Source: Methylocystis sp. SC2
GTDB taxonomy: Bacteria; Pseudomonadota; Alphaproteobacteria; Rhizobiales; Beijerinckiaceae
Direction: 5' to 3'
Length of the DNA stretch: 64,000 nt
Assembly: GCF_000304315.1 (NCBI RefSeq)
Contig: NC_018485.1
Coordinates: forward strand, 3,194,501 to 3,258,500
Position 1 is the first letter of the stretch. The number at the start of each line of letters is the position of its first letter. Positions 27,677 through 37,472 of this stretch are shown piece by piece. A model generated the notes under the pieces. It saw nothing but the letters and a program-made list of their open reading frames with translations, was not told the origin of the DNA and did no database searches. A program made the translations under genes and the position numbers.

Positions 27677-28602
27677 GCCGCATTCGCGCTGATCTGCTGC
27701 TGGTGCTGGCGGCTTTTATCTGGGGGACGGCCTTCATCGCGCAAAAAAACGCCGGCGAGCTTATGGGGCCGATCACCTTCGTCGGCGTCCGTTTTCTCCT
27801 GTCGTGCGTCGCGCTCGCGCCGCTGGCGCTCTACGAAGGCCGGCACAGTGAAGCTGCGCTGAAAAAGGGCGATTTGCCTCTCGCCGGCCTGATCGGCTTT
27901 TGCGTCTTCGCCGCCGCCGCTCTGCAGCAAGTCGGCCTCGCCACGACGACGGCGACCAACGGCGGATTTCTCACGGCGCTATATGTCGTGCTCGTTCCAG
28001 CGTTCGTCTTCGCGCAGACCGGCGTAAGACCCCGGCAGGTCGTTCTCGTCGCAGGCCTCGCGTCCATCCTGGGAGCCTGGCTGCTGACGGACAGCGGGCG
28101 GCTCCAGAGCTGGACGTCGGGCGACGCCTTGGTTTTGATTGCGGATATTGCGTGGGCCGCCGGGATCAGTCTCGTTCCGACCTTTCTGGCGCGCACCGAC
28201 CGGCCGTATTTCCTGGCTTTCGCGCAGTTCGGCGTCATCGGCGTTCTTGGAGCCGTTGTGGGCCTTGCCGGCGAGCCTTTTTCGCTCGATGGCCTGATCG
28301 CGGCCCTTCCGTCAATTCTCTATGCGGGGCTGTGCTCCGGGGGGATCGCCTTCACGATTCAAATCGTGGCGCTCAAATATACGCCAGCGGCCGAAGCCGC
28401 GCTCATCATGTCGCTGGAGAGCGTTTTCGCCGCCGTGTCGGGCGCCATCCTGCTGTCCGAGCGCCTGACCGGGCCCGCGATGCTGGGCGGCGCGCTGATC
28501 TTGCTCAGCGCCGTGCTCGTCGAAGCCGGACCGGCCGCGCAAACGATTTGGCTGACGCAATATTGGACTTGGTTGGCGCAAGTGTGGAGTCGGGCGCGTT
28601 AG
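27673..28602 (+). CDS. EamA/DMT-family transporter
   Basis: 309 residues with ten predicted transmembrane helices in two EamA repeats (about 5-140 and 155-295). It opens RADLLLVLAAFIWGTAFIAQ, the usual first helix of the drug/metabolite transporter superfamily. Substrate is unknown. It overlaps the hydroxylase gene by 4 bases. Its TAG stop (28600-28602) coincides with the start of a repeat-family A fragment. Confidence 0.9.
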   Translation: MSRIRADLLLVLAAFIWGTAFIAQKNAGELMGPITFVGVRFLLSCVALAPLALYEGRHSEAALKKGDLPLAGLIGFCVFAAAALQQVGLATTTATNGGFLTALYVVLVPAFVFAQTGVRPRQVVLVAGLASILGAWLLTDSGRLQSWTSGDALVLIADIAWAAGISLVPTFLARTDRPYFLAFAQFGVIGVLGAVVGLAGEPFSLDGLIAALPSILYAGLCSGGIAFTIQIVALKYTPAAEAALIMSLESVFAAVSGAILLSERLTGPAMLGGALILLSAVLVEAGPAAQTIWLTQYWTWLAQVWSRAR

Positions 28603-28624
28603 AGCGGGCTCCGAAAAAGTGGAA
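28600..28624. repeat. Fragment of interspersed repeat family A
   Basis: TAGAGCGGGCTCCGAAAAAG matches the outer end of the unit seen at 26479 and 38625; the rest of the element is missing. It begins exactly at the stop codon of the EamA gene. Confidence 0.6.
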
Positions 28625-28752
28625 GCCGACGCTCGATCACGTCGAGAACGTCGGCTCCAAAATGATCTGCGCGGTAACCGGCCGATCGCCCGCCAGAAAG
28701 ACAAGGGCCGGGAGCTTGCGCGCCCGGCGAGTCTTTTCGGCAGGGGTATGTT

Positions 28753-28944
28753 TTACTGGATCATGCGGGCGGTAGAGCCAACGCCTTCGCCCTGGATGCC
28801 GTTGCGGTTGCCCGTGCCGTTGGTTCCTTCAGGAGAAATCCAATCCGGAACCCAGGTCAGAGCGACGACCACGAAGGCGACGAAGGCGGCGATCCAAAGC
28901 AGCATCTTGCCGATATCGCCGGTATTGTGAACGTTGACGGCCAT
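28753..28944 (-). CDS. Small single-helix membrane protein of unknown function
   Basis: 63 residues with one strongly hydrophobic helix (about residues 13-34) and a Gly/Asn/Thr-rich tail. The ATG at 28944 is favoured over longer starts because AGGGGG lies eight bases upstream. No family recognised. Convergent with the EamA gene, divergent from rpsB. Confidence 0.65.
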   Translation of the reverse strand: MAVNVHNTGDIGKMLLWIAAFVAFVVVALTWVPDWISPEGTNGTGNRNGIQGEGVGSTARMIQ

Positions 28945-29224
28945 GCGTTTTCCCCCTGTTCTTGATTTTACGTGAATGCTTGCCGCATCGAGAGGGAGCC
29001 TAGCTTGTTTCCGATCGGATGGCAATGCGCTCCTGCGCTGACTGGAACGTCCGCCAAAAAAGCAAGATTACTTTTTATTTTCAATCAATTAACGTGCGAC
29101 AGAACGTCGCGGACGGCGCAAAAAATTACGCGCGTTTCTCTGTCCTCGCGTTCCCTTCCAACCCCGATCCGCCGGCGCGCATCGAATGGCGAAAGCGTCC
29201 GCGCGCGTCGGCCGGCGGCGGCCC

Positions 29225-29253
29225 TTGCCGGAAGTAGGCGCATCGCCTATAAG
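29225..29253 (+). promoter_or_regulatory. Probable rpsB-tsf promoter
   Basis: TTGCCG (29225-29230), 17-base spacer, TATAAG (29248-29253). A start near 29260 would give a leader of about 105 bases. The upstream part of this 421-base gap (28945-29224) has an AT-rich patch near 29060-29100 but no gene. Confidence 0.6.
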
Positions 29254-29309
29254 CGCGCCATTCCACAGGCGAGGGTTACGCGGCGTCTGCCTCAAGACGT
29301 CGCTCCGGT

Positions 29310-29330
29310 GGCCGGCTCTCCGGCCTCTTT
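29310..29330 (+). promoter_or_regulatory. Leader hairpin before rpsB
   Basis: Perfect GGCCGG-CTCT-CCGGCC hairpin followed by TCTTT, about 40 bases before the rpsB start. It could be an attenuator or an S2-binding site of the kind known in other rpsB leaders; the sequence does not settle which. Confidence 0.4.
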
Positions 29331-29365
29331 ACTCTCTCGCCGAGGTTCAACCGGAGAAAGACACT

Positions 29366-30418
29366 ATGGCTCTGCCAGATTTCACCATGCGCGGCCTGCT
29401 GGAGGCCGGCGCGCACTTCGGCCATCAGTCCCATCGCTGGAACCCGAAGATGGCGCCTTATATCTTTGGCGCCCGCAACAACATCCATATCATCGATCTC
29501 GCCCAGACGGTGCCGCTGCTCCATCAGGCGCTGAAGACGATTTCGGACACTGTCTCCAAAGGCGGACGCGTGCTGTTCGTGGGCACCAAGCGCCAGGCGC
29601 AGGAGCAGATCGCCGACGCCGCCAAGCGGAGCGCTCAATATTACATCAATTCCCGCTGGCTGGGCGGCACGCTCACCAATTGGAAGACGATTTCCGGATC
29701 GATCACCCGTCTGCGCAAGCTCGACGAGCAGCTCTCGGCCGGCGCATCGGGCATCACCAAGAAAGAGCGCCTGCTGCTGACCCGCGAGCGCGACAAGCTC
29801 GAAAAGGCGCTCGGCGGCATCAAGGATATGGGCGGCACGCCGGATTTGATCTTCGTGATCGACACCAACAAAGAGCAGCTCGCGATCAAGGAGGCGAATC
29901 GCCTCAAGATTCCCGTCGTCGCCGTGCTCGACACCAATTGCGATCCGGATGGCGTCACCCATCCGATCCCCGGCAACGACGACGCCGGCCGCGCCATCGC
30001 GCTTTACTGCGATCTCGTGGCGAGAGCCGCCATCGACGGCATTTCGCGCAGCCAGGGCTCGGCGGGAATCGATATCGGCGCCGATGAGTCGCCGGCGCTT
30101 GAGCCCGCGCTCGAGGCGCGCCCGGTGGTCCGCGAGGATTTGCGTTCCGCCGAGGCCGCCGGCGCCGATGCGGAGACGCCGCTCGAGGCCTTCGAACTGC
30201 TTTCCGCGCCGCGCGGCGCGCCGGACGATCTCGCCAAGCTGCACGGCGTCGGCCCGCAGCTCGTCAAAAAGATGAACGACGCCGGCGTCTACCACTATTG
30301 GCAGATCGCTGCGATGACTCCGGCGGACGTCGAAAAGCTCGACGCCGAATTGAAGCTGAACGGCCGCATTGCGCGCGACGGCTGGGTCGATCAGGCGAAG
30401 GCGCTCCTCGCAGCCTGA
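29366..30418 (+). CDS. rpsB: 30S ribosomal protein S2
   Basis: 350 residues. The S2 core covers about residues 1-235 ([44 protein letters not shown]). About 115 further residues are acidic and end in a helix-hairpin-helix-like domain, [20 protein letters not shown], an extension typical of alphaproteobacterial S2. ATG at 29366 follows GGAGAAAG. First gene of the translation cluster, 90 bases before tsf. Confidence 0.97.
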   Translation: MALPDFTMRGLLEAGAHFGHQSHRWNPKMAPYIFGARNNIHIIDLAQTVPLLHQALKTISDTVSKGGRVLFVGTKRQAQEQIADAAKRSAQYYINSRWLGGTLTNWKTISGSITRLRKLDEQLSAGASGITKKERLLLTRERDKLEKALGGIKDMGGTPDLIFVIDTNKEQLAIKEANRLKIPVVAVLDTNCDPDGVTHPIPGNDDAGRAIALYCDLVARAAIDGISRSQGSAGIDIGADESPALEPALEARPVVREDLRSAEAAGADAETPLEAFELLSAPRGAPDDLAKLHGVGPQLVKKMNDAGVYHYWQIAAMTPADVEKLDAELKLNGRIARDGWVDQAKALLAA

Positions 30419-30507
30419 TCAATCCGTCAAGTCCGATGCTTAAGACGCGCGCGCCGGTCCAGTGGGCCGGCGTCGTCGCATGACTCCCTTAAGAAGGAAT
30501 TTCAGCC

Positions 30508-31434
30508 ATGGCTACGATCACCGCCGCCCTTGTGAAGGAACTGCGCGAGAGCACCGGCGCGGGCATGATGGATTGCAAGTCGGCGCTCACCCAGACCGAG
30601 GGAGACTTCGAAGCGGCGGTCGACTGGCTGCGCAAGAAGGGCCTCTCCAAGGCCGCGAAGAAAGCCGATCGCGTCGCCGCCGAAGGGCTTGTCGCCGCGC
30701 TCGTGTCGGACAAATCGGGCGTCGTCGTCGAGGTGAATTCGGAGACGGACTTCGTCGCCCGCAACGCCGATTTCCAGACGCTGGTGAAGAACATCGCCGA
30801 AGTGGCCTTAAAGAGCGGCAAGACCGACGTCGAGGCGCTCGGCAAGGAAGCCTATCCCGGCGGCGGAACGGTTGGCGAGGCGATCACCAACGCCATCGCC
30901 GGCATCGGCGAGAATTTGACGCTGCGCCGCGCCGCGTCCTTAAGCCTCGGCGACGGCGTCGTCGGCCGCTATGTGCATGCGCAGGTCGTCGACGGCCAGG
31001 GCAAGATCGCGGTGATCGTCGCGCTCGAATCGACAGGCGACAAGGACGTGCTGGCGACGCTCGCGCGCCAGCTCGCCATGCATGTCGCCTCGGCCAATCC
31101 GCTGGCGCTTGACGCTTCGGGCCTCGATCCGGCGACGGTCGAGCGCGAGAAGAAGCTTCTCATGGAGAAGAACGCCGGCAAGCCGGAGAATGTGCTGCAG
31201 AAGATCGTCGACTCCGGCATCAAGACCTACGCCAAGGAGGTCTGCATGCTCGATCAGGTCTCCAACCATCCGGACCATAACGGCAAGACCGTCGCGCAGG
31301 CGGTCAAGGAGCTCGAGGGCAAGGCCGGCGCGCCGATCGCGATCAAGGGCTTCGTGCGCTATGCGCTCGGCGAAGGCATCGAAAAGCAGACGAGCGACTT
31401 CGCCGCCGAGGTCGCGGCCGCTGCGAAGGGGTAA
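30508..31434 (+). CDS. tsf: Elongation factor Ts
   Basis: Guanine-nucleotide exchange factor for EF-Tu. 308 residues, with the UBA-like N-terminus [19 protein letters not shown] and the core [10 protein letters not shown] at about residues 77-86. GGAATTTCAGCC precedes the ATG. A strong terminator follows, which separates it from pyrH. Confidence 0.97.
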   Translation: MATITAALVKELRESTGAGMMDCKSALTQTEGDFEAAVDWLRKKGLSKAAKKADRVAAEGLVAALVSDKSGVVVEVNSETDFVARNADFQTLVKNIAEVALKSGKTDVEALGKEAYPGGGTVGEAITNAIAGIGENLTLRRAASLSLGDGVVGRYVHAQVVDGQGKIAVIVALESTGDKDVLATLARQLAMHVASANPLALDASGLDPATVEREKKLLMEKNAGKPENVLQKIVDSGIKTYAKEVCMLDQVSNHPDHNGKTVAQAVKELEGKAGAPIAIKGFVRYALGEGIEKQTSDFAAEVAAAAKG

Positions 31435-31467
31435 GTCATTCCCCCGCTGGTGGTGAAGGTTAGTGCG

Positions 31468-31495
31468 GGCCGGGGCGTTGACCCCGGCCTTTTTG
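31468..31495 (+). terminator. Intrinsic terminator after tsf
   Basis: Perfect stem GGCCGGGG / CCCCGGCC with loop CGTTGA, followed by TTTTTG. Ends the rpsB-tsf transcript. Confidence 0.88.
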
Positions 31496-31510
31496 TGTCC
31501 GCGACCTCTC

Positions 31511-31594
31511 CGCGTCATGCCGGCTAGTGCGGCGGCATCCGCGGGTCTACTCAGCGGCGCCGCGTGGATGGCCGGGACAAGCCCGGCCATGACG
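31511..31594. repeat. Inverted repeat element (family C)
   Basis: Left half CGCGTCATGCCGGC...GCATCCGCG and right half CGCGTGGATGGCCGGG...CCCGGCCATGACG are imperfect inverted copies; the right half is itself a hairpin (GGCCGGG-ACAA-GCCCGGCC). It occupies part of the 366-base gap between tsf and the dehydrogenase; the rest (31595-31800) shows no gene. Confidence 0.65.
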
Positions 31595-31800
31595 GCTGAA
31601 AGTCCGCGCCGTCACTCCACAGAGGCGACCTTCGCCTTCGCCTCATCCGTCTTGGGGCCGCGTGCGCAAATGGATGCAATCGCTGTTGGCGATGCTTTTA
31701 GTTGTCGCGCCCGCGCGAAACAATCGCGGGCGGGCGGCGTTTAGGCTCCGGAAGTTGTGGTTTTCGTCGCAGGGCGAAGATCGAGCAGAGGGAGCCGCTT

Positions 31801-32790
31801 ATGCGCGCCAAGAAGACCGCCGCAGACGAAACGATCCGCGGGCCGCGCGTTGCGCGCGCGATCGACGCCGCCACCTCCGTGCTCGGCGTCGATGATGCGC
31901 CGTCCGCGCGCAAACTGCGCGATCCGCGCGAACTCTATCCCAAGCCGCCCTTCGAGAAGCAGACGCAGCCCTGGCCTGGGCTCGCCGGCCTCATGACGCC
32001 GCGTCCCGATCATGGCGAGGAGAGCTACCGCGGCTCAGGGCGTCTCCTTGGCCGCAAGGCGCTCATCACCGGCGGCGACAGCGGCATCGGCCGCGCCGCG
32101 GCGATCGCCTTCGCCCGCGAAGGCGCCGACGTCGCGATCAATTATCTGCCGGAAGAGGAGGCGGACGCGAAGGAGGTCATGGACCTCATGGGCGAGGCCG
32201 ACGTCAATGCGGTGGCGCTTCCGGGCGACATTCGCGACGAAGCCTTCTGCCGCAAGCTCGTCGACGACGCGGCGCGCGATCTCGGCGGCCTGGATATTCT
32301 CGTCAACAACGCCGCGCGTCAGCACGCGCGCAGATCGATTCTCGACATTACGACCGAGGATCTCGACTGGACGTTCCGCACCAATCTCTATGCGCTGTTC
32401 TGGATCACCAAAGCGGCCCTGCCGCATCTGCGGCCGGGATCGTCGATCATCAATACGAGCTCGATCGTCGCCTTCGACCCTTCGCCGCAGCTTCTGGATT
32501 ATTCGGCGACCAAGGCCGCCATTCTCAATTTCACCAGATGTCTGGCGAAGCAGCTCGCGGACAAAGGCGTCAGGGTCAACGCCGTCGCGCCGGGCCCGTT
32601 CTGGACGGCGTTGCAGCCGAGCGGCGGACAATTCCCGGATCACCTGCCTGAGTTTGGCGCCGATACGCCGCTCGGCCGGCCGGGACAGCCGGCGGAGATC
32701 GCACCGCTTTATGTGCTGCTCGCGTCCAATGAGGCGAGCTTCACGACGGGCCAGGTGTTCGGCGCGACGGGCGGGGAAGTCGGGCCGTAA
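31801..32790 (+). CDS. Short-chain dehydrogenase/reductase with N-terminal extension
   Basis: 329 residues. The Rossmann nucleotide site is ITGGDSGIGRAAA (about residues 88-100) and the catalytic YxxxK is YSATKAA (about 238-244), preceded by the catalytic serine in INTSSIVAF. About 80 residues before the fold, rich in Pro (PKPPFEKQTQPWPG), match the YghA-like glucose-dehydrogenase-type subgroup. Substrate unknown. It sits between tsf and pyrH, which are normally adjacent. GAGGGAG precedes the ATG. Confidence 0.88.
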   Translation: MRAKKTAADETIRGPRVARAIDAATSVLGVDDAPSARKLRDPRELYPKPPFEKQTQPWPGLAGLMTPRPDHGEESYRGSGRLLGRKALITGGDSGIGRAAAIAFAREGADVAINYLPEEEADAKEVMDLMGEADVNAVALPGDIRDEAFCRKLVDDAARDLGGLDILVNNAARQHARRSILDITTEDLDWTFRTNLYALFWITKAALPHLRPGSSIINTSSIVAFDPSPQLLDYSATKAAILNFTRCLAKQLADKGVRVNAVAPGPFWTALQPSGGQFPDHLPEFGADTPLGRPGQPAEIAPLYVLLASNEASFTTGQVFGATGGEVGP

Positions 32791-32992
32791 TCAAGCGTCC
32801 TGAATGAATCCCCGACCGGCGCGGGGCGGTTCGATCGCAATCGCGTGGGGCCCGCGAGAGCTGCTGCGTCGGCGGCTCCGCGGGCGCGCGACAATGGCCG
32901 CATCCAAAGCTTGGGTGAGGCGCCTCACTTGCCGGCGCCGCCCGGCCTCCGTATGAAGAACGCGCCCCGCCTCAGTCAGCGAGATCCGCCTC

Positions 32993-33721
32993 ATGTCCGA
33001 CCTCACGTCGACGCGACGATTCAAGCGTGTGGTCGTCAAACTGTCCGGGGAAGCCCTGCAGGGCGCGGCTCCGCATGGTCTCGACGCCGTCACGATCGCC
33101 CGAATCGCGGCCGACCTCGCGACCGCCGCCGAAGCGGGACATGAGATCGCCGTCGTCGTCGGCGGCGGCAATTTCTTTCGCGGCATCAAGGGCGCCGACA
33201 CCGGCATCGAACGCGCGCGCGCCGATTCGATCGGCATGCTGGCGACGGTGATGAACGGGCTGGCGCTGGAGCAGGCGGTCGAGGGGCAGGGGCGGCAGGC
33301 GCGCTGCCTGTCCGCGGTCCCCATGCCGTCCATCTGCGAATCCTTTTCGCGCCGCGCCGCCCTGCATCATCTGGCCAAGGGACGCGTCGTCATCGCGGCC
33401 GGAGGCACCGGCAATCCCTTCTTCACGACCGACACCGGCGCGGTGCTGCGGGCCGCGGAACTCTCCGCCGACGCGGTGCTCAAGGCCACTCAGGTCGACG
33501 GCGTCTACACCGCCGATCCCAAGCGCGATCCCACCGCGCAGCGCTACGACCGGCTGAGCCATGACGAGGCGATCGCCAGAAACCTGGCGGTGATGGATAC
33601 GGCGGCCTTCGCGCTCGCCCGCGAGAATAAGATCCCGATTCTCGTGTTTTCGATCGCCGAGGCGGGCGCCATCGACGGGGCGCTGTCCGGTCGGGCGCGC
33701 GCCACCCTCGTTGCGCCGTAA
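32993..33721 (+). CDS. pyrH: UMP kinase
   Basis: Phosphorylates UMP to UDP with ATP (amino-acid-kinase fold). 242 residues, with RVVVKLSGEAL at about 11-21, VVVGGGNFFRG at about 52-62 and GGTGNPFFTTDT at about 138-149. First gene of the pyrH-frr-uppS-cdsA-dxr-rseP series. Confidence 0.97.
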   Translation: MSDLTSTRRFKRVVVKLSGEALQGAAPHGLDAVTIARIAADLATAAEAGHEIAVVVGGGNFFRGIKGADTGIERARADSIGMLATVMNGLALEQAVEGQGRQARCLSAVPMPSICESFSRRAALHHLAKGRVVIAAGGTGNPFFTTDTGAVLRAAELSADAVLKATQVDGVYTADPKRDPTAQRYDRLSHDEAIARNLAVMDTAAFALARENKIPILVFSIAEAGAIDGALSGRARATLVAP

Positions 33722-33891
33722 GCCCCTTTCGCGCCCGACGATAATTCGTGCAATAAATCTTGCGCCGCCGAGCCGGAGCGCTGGCGAAGGCGGCGGCGTG
33801 CGCCTTTTTGCCACGCCGCGTTCCAATTATAAGAAGCCGAGCCGCGCGAGTCTTCGTGAGAGCGGCGACAGATCAAAGACAGGTTGTTCAC

Positions 33892-34452
33892 ATGGCGGAA
33901 ACTTTTGACCTTGCCGATATGAAGCGCCGCATGCAGGGCGCGGTCGCGACCCTCAAGCATGAATTCGGTGGGCTTCGCACGGGACGCGCCTCGACGAGCT
34001 TGCTCGATCCGATTCATGTTGAAGCTTACGGGCAGGTTTCGCCGCTCAATCAGGTCGCCACCGTCAGCGTGCCCGAGCCGCGCCTGCTTTCGGTGCAGGT
34101 GTGGGACAAGGCGTTGGTCATCGCCGTCGACAAGGCGATCCGGGAGGCCAATCTCGGTCTTCAACCGACGGTGGAAGGTCAAAATTTGCGCATCCGCATG
34201 CCGGAGCTGAACGAGCAGCGCCGCAAGGAACTCGTTAAGGTCGCGCATAAATACGCCGAGGAGGCGCGGGTCTCCGTGCGCCACGTGCGCCGCGACGGCC
34301 TCGACATTCTCAAGAAGTTGCTAAAGGATCACGCGATTCCCGAGGACGACGAGAAGCGCCACGAACAAGAGGTGCAGAAGGCGACGGACGAGACGGTGAA
34401 GGAGATCGACGCCGCGCTCGCCGCCAAGGAAAAGGAAATCATGCAGGTCTAG
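33892..34452 (+). CDS. frr: Ribosome recycling factor
   Basis: Splits post-termination ribosomes with EF-G. 186 residues, the family's normal length. Motifs [10 protein letters not shown] and [13 protein letters not shown] are present. The ATG at 33892 ([13 protein letters not shown]) is chosen on family length; an upstream in-frame ATG at 33760 would add residues with no family match. Confidence 0.97.
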   Translation: MAETFDLADMKRRMQGAVATLKHEFGGLRTGRASTSLLDPIHVEAYGQVSPLNQVATVSVPEPRLLSVQVWDKALVIAVDKAIREANLGLQPTVEGQNLRIRMPELNEQRRKELVKVAHKYAEEARVSVRHVRRDGLDILKKLLKDHAIPEDDEKRHEQEVQKATDETVKEIDAALAAKEKEIMQV

Positions 34453-34482
34453 GAAGCTGCGGCGTCCTCTGGCGCAGGTCCT

Positions 34483-35283
34483 ATGGCCGTTTGGAACCCG
34501 AGTATGACTGAAAGCGACATTCTGGAGGCGGAAACGAAGGCGCTGCGTGCGCGCGCGGCGCCGCGTCATGTCGCGCTGATCATGGACGGCAACGGCCGCT
34601 GGGCGGCCAAACGTGGCCTGCCGCGCTTCGAAGGACACCGGCGCGGCGTCGAGGCGCTGCGCCGCACGGTGCGGGCGGCGATCAAGCTGAATATCGGCTA
34701 TTTGACCGTCTATTCCTTCTCGGCGGAAAACTGGTCGCGACCGCGCGAGGAGGTGGAAAGCCTGCTTTCGCTGCTGCACCGCTTCATCCGCAACGATCTG
34801 GCGGAATTGCACGCGAGCAATGTGCGCGTGCGCGTCATCGGCGCGCGCGCCGATCTCGCGCCCGACATTTCGGACCTGCTGCGCGAGGCCGAGCAAATGA
34901 CGCAGGCGAATTCCGGGCTCACCCTCGTCGTCGCGTTCAACTACGGCGCGCGGCAGGAGATCGCGGCGGCGGCGCGCGCGCTCGCCGAAATGGTGGCGCA
35001 AGGCCGGCTCGCGCCCGAGGAGATCGACGCCGAGGCGATTGCGGGACAGCTCGATACGGCGGACATTCCCGATCCCGACCTGATCATCCGCACGTCGGGC
35101 GAACAGCGGCTGTCGAACTTCCTGCTCTGGCAGGCGGCTTACGCCGAATTCGTCTTCCTGCCGATTCTCTGGCCGGATTTCGACGAAGCGGCGCTTTCGG
35201 CGGCGATCGCCGAATACGCCCATCGGGATCGGCGGTTTGGCGGGCTTGAGGCCGCGGCGCGCAGCGCCAAGACCGCTTCATGA
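34483..35283 (+). CDS. uppS: Isoprenyl transferase (undecaprenyl diphosphate synthase)
   Basis: Cis-prenyltransferase that builds the C55 carrier lipid for peptidoglycan. About 266 residues. [13 protein letters not shown] (catalytic Asp), [11 protein letters not shown] and the C-terminal [17 protein letters not shown] region are diagnostic. The start is either ATG 34483 or ATG 34504 ([10 protein letters not shown]), and neither ribosome site is strong. Overlaps cdsA by 4 bases. Confidence 0.95.
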   Translation: MAVWNPSMTESDILEAETKALRARAAPRHVALIMDGNGRWAAKRGLPRFEGHRRGVEALRRTVRAAIKLNIGYLTVYSFSAENWSRPREEVESLLSLLHRFIRNDLAELHASNVRVRVIGARADLAPDISDLLREAEQMTQANSGLTLVVAFNYGARQEIAAAARALAEMVAQGRLAPEEIDAEAIAGQLDTADIPDPDLIIRTSGEQRLSNFLLWQAAYAEFVFLPILWPDFDEAALSAAIAEYAHRDRRFGGLEAAARSAKTAS

Positions 35284-36158
35284 CGGCGGATCGAAGCGAC
35301 ATCAGTCGCGCCGGGCAGTCTCCTGAAAAGCCGTCTGCCGGAGGCTTCGCCGACCTTGGGCCGCGCCTCGCATCCGCCGCGGCGATGGTCATCGCGGCGC
35401 TTGGCGCGCTCTATCTTGGCGGCGACGTCTTCGCGCTCTTCTGGCTGGCGGCCGCCTTCGCGGTGAATTGGGAGTGGCAGGGCCTGATCGGCGGCGAGGG
35501 GCGCGCCGCCAGAATCGCCGTCGGCGGCGCGGCGGTCGCCGCCGCAACGGCGTTCGGGCGCGTCTTCATGCCGGGCGCCGCCGCGCTCGCGATTGCCGTT
35601 TTCGCCCTTGCGGGCGCAGCGCTTGCGGGGGCCGAACGTCGCCTCTGGGCGGCGATGGGCGTTGTCTACGCCGGCGCGCTCGCCTTCTCCGTATGCCTTT
35701 TGCGCGAGTCGCCCGATTTCGGCGCGCTTGCGATCGTCTTCCTGTTCGCCGTGGTCTGGGGCACCGATGTCTTTGCCTATTTTGGCGGCAGGCTGATCGG
35801 CGGACCGAAGCTTTGGCCGCGCGTCTCGGCCGGCAAGACATGGTCGGGCACGATCACCGGCGTTCTCTGCGGCGCAGTTCTGGGCCTCGCCGCCGTGTAT
35901 GTCGTCGCCGGCCCGCAACTTGCGAGCTGGCGCGTGTTCTTGGTCGGACTGGCCGCCGCCGCCTTCTCGCAAGTCGGCGATCTTTTCGAATCTTCGGTCA
36001 AGCGCCGCTTCGGCGTGAAGGACTCGAGCCAGCTCATTCCCGGGCATGGCGGCGCCATGGATCGGCTCGACGGCTTCATCTTCGCCAGCGCCTTCGCGGC
36101 GGCGGTGGGCCTGCTGCGCGGCGCGCCGTCGGTGGCGGCCGGTCTTTTCTTCTGGTAG
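35280..36158 (+). CDS. cdsA: Phosphatidate cytidylyltransferase
   Basis: Makes CDP-diacylglycerol from phosphatidic acid and CTP. 292 residues with about seven to eight membrane helices and the CTP-transferase signature [20 protein letters not shown] followed by GAMDRLDGF near residues 240-268. It is coupled to uppS by overlap and followed 11 bases later by dxr. Confidence 0.94.
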   Translation: MTADRSDISRAGQSPEKPSAGGFADLGPRLASAAAMVIAALGALYLGGDVFALFWLAAAFAVNWEWQGLIGGEGRAARIAVGGAAVAAATAFGRVFMPGAAALAIAVFALAGAALAGAERRLWAAMGVVYAGALAFSVCLLRESPDFGALAIVFLFAVVWGTDVFAYFGGRLIGGPKLWPRVSAGKTWSGTITGVLCGAVLGLAAVYVVAGPQLASWRVFLVGLAAAAFSQVGDLFESSVKRRFGVKDSSQLIPGHGGAMDRLDGFIFASAFAAAVGLLRGAPSVAAGLFFW

Positions 36159-36169
36159 GGCGGGACCCA

Positions 36170-37417
36170 ATGGCTTTAGCAAACGGACAGTTTCACGCCC
36201 ACGCTCCGGCCCAGCCGCCGGCGCCGGTCCCGCGCCGCATCGTGCTCTTGGGCGCGACGGGCTCGATCGGCCGCTCGACGGTCGACCTTCTCGAACGCGA
36301 TCCGGAAGGATTCTCGGTGTCGGCGGTGGCGGGGGGCCGCGACGTCGAGGCGCTCGCGCGGGTCGCCCGCGCGGTCGGGGCCGAATTCGCCGCCATCCGC
36401 GACGAGAGCGCCTATGCGGCGCTCAAGGCGGCGCTCGCCGGGACCAACACTCAAGTCGCCGCGGGTCGCGAGGCGATCATCGAGGCCGCGCTGCGCGACG
36501 CCGATCTCGTGGTCTCGGCGATTGTCGGCGCCGCCGGCGTCGAGCCGACCTACGCCGCGCTCGCCGCCGGCCGCGACGTGGCGCTCGCCAATAAGGAATG
36601 TCTCGTCTGCGCCGGCGTTCCCTTCATGCGGACGGCGGCGGAAATGGGCGTGCGGCTGCTGCCGATGGACAGCGAGCACAACGCCATTTTCCAGGCGCTT
36701 GGCGGCGAGGACCCCTCCTGCATCGAACGCATGATCGTCACGGCGTCCGGCGGCCCCTTCCGCACCTGGAGCAAGGAGCGCATCGCCGCGGCGAGCGTCG
36801 AGGAGGCGCTCAATCATCCCAATTGGGCGATGGGCCCGAAAATAACCGTCGATTCGGCCGGCATGATGAACAAGGGGCTCGAACTGATCGAGGCTCATCA
36901 TCTTTTCGGCATTCCGGCCGAAAAGCTCGAAGTCGTGGTCCATCCGCAGTCGATCGTCCACGGCCTCGTCGCGTTTTCCGACGGTTCGGTGACCGCCGGA
37001 ATCGCCGTGCCGGACATGCGCACGCCGATCGCCCACTGTCTCGGCTATCCAGACCGGCTGACAACCCCGACGCCGCGCCTCGATCTGGCGAAAATCGCCA
37101 CGCTGACATTCGAAGCGCCTGATTTTGAACGGTTTCCGGCGCTCAAACTGGCGCTCGAGGTCCTGCGCGCCGGCGGCGGCCTGCCCACCGTGCTCAACGC
37201 CGCCAATGAAATCGCCGTCGAGGCCTTCCTTGATCGCCGCATTTCCTTCGACGGGATCGCGCGCCATGTGGCCGAGGCCTGCGAGGCCGCGTTGCGCGAC
37301 GGAACCGCAAATGCGCCCGCCACAGTTGAGGACGCCCTCGCGGTGGACCATATTGTCAGAGAAAGATCACGATCGGCCTTGGCCGGGCGTGCCGCATCGG
37401 GCATGCTGCTTCAGTGA
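36170..37417 (+). CDS. dxr: 1-deoxy-D-xylulose-5-phosphate reductoisomerase
   Basis: NADPH-dependent second step of the MEP isoprenoid pathway. 415 residues. NADPH site VLLGATGSIGRSTVDLL (about 24-40), ALANKECLVCAG and PMDSEHNAIFQAL (metal and substrate ligands) are all present. It provides precursors used by uppS in the same cluster. Confidence 0.96.
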   Translation: MALANGQFHAHAPAQPPAPVPRRIVLLGATGSIGRSTVDLLERDPEGFSVSAVAGGRDVEALARVARAVGAEFAAIRDESAYAALKAALAGTNTQVAAGREAIIEAALRDADLVVSAIVGAAGVEPTYAALAAGRDVALANKECLVCAGVPFMRTAAEMGVRLLPMDSEHNAIFQALGGEDPSCIERMIVTASGGPFRTWSKERIAAASVEEALNHPNWAMGPKITVDSAGMMNKGLELIEAHHLFGIPAEKLEVVVHPQSIVHGLVAFSDGSVTAGIAVPDMRTPIAHCLGYPDRLTTPTPRLDLAKIATLTFEAPDFERFPALKLALEVLRAGGGLPTVLNAANEIAVEAFLDRRISFDGIARHVAEACEAALRDGTANAPATVEDALAVDHIVRERSRSALAGRAASGMLLQ

Positions 37418-37472
37418 TCATGGCGCGCGCCGCCGGCAGGCTTGGCGCAAGCGAGACCTGCGAGACAGCGCT

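Noticed and set aside
33760..33891. N-terminal extension of frr from an upstream ATG
   Set aside because: It would add 44 residues absent from the family; the ATG at 33892 gives the exact usual length.
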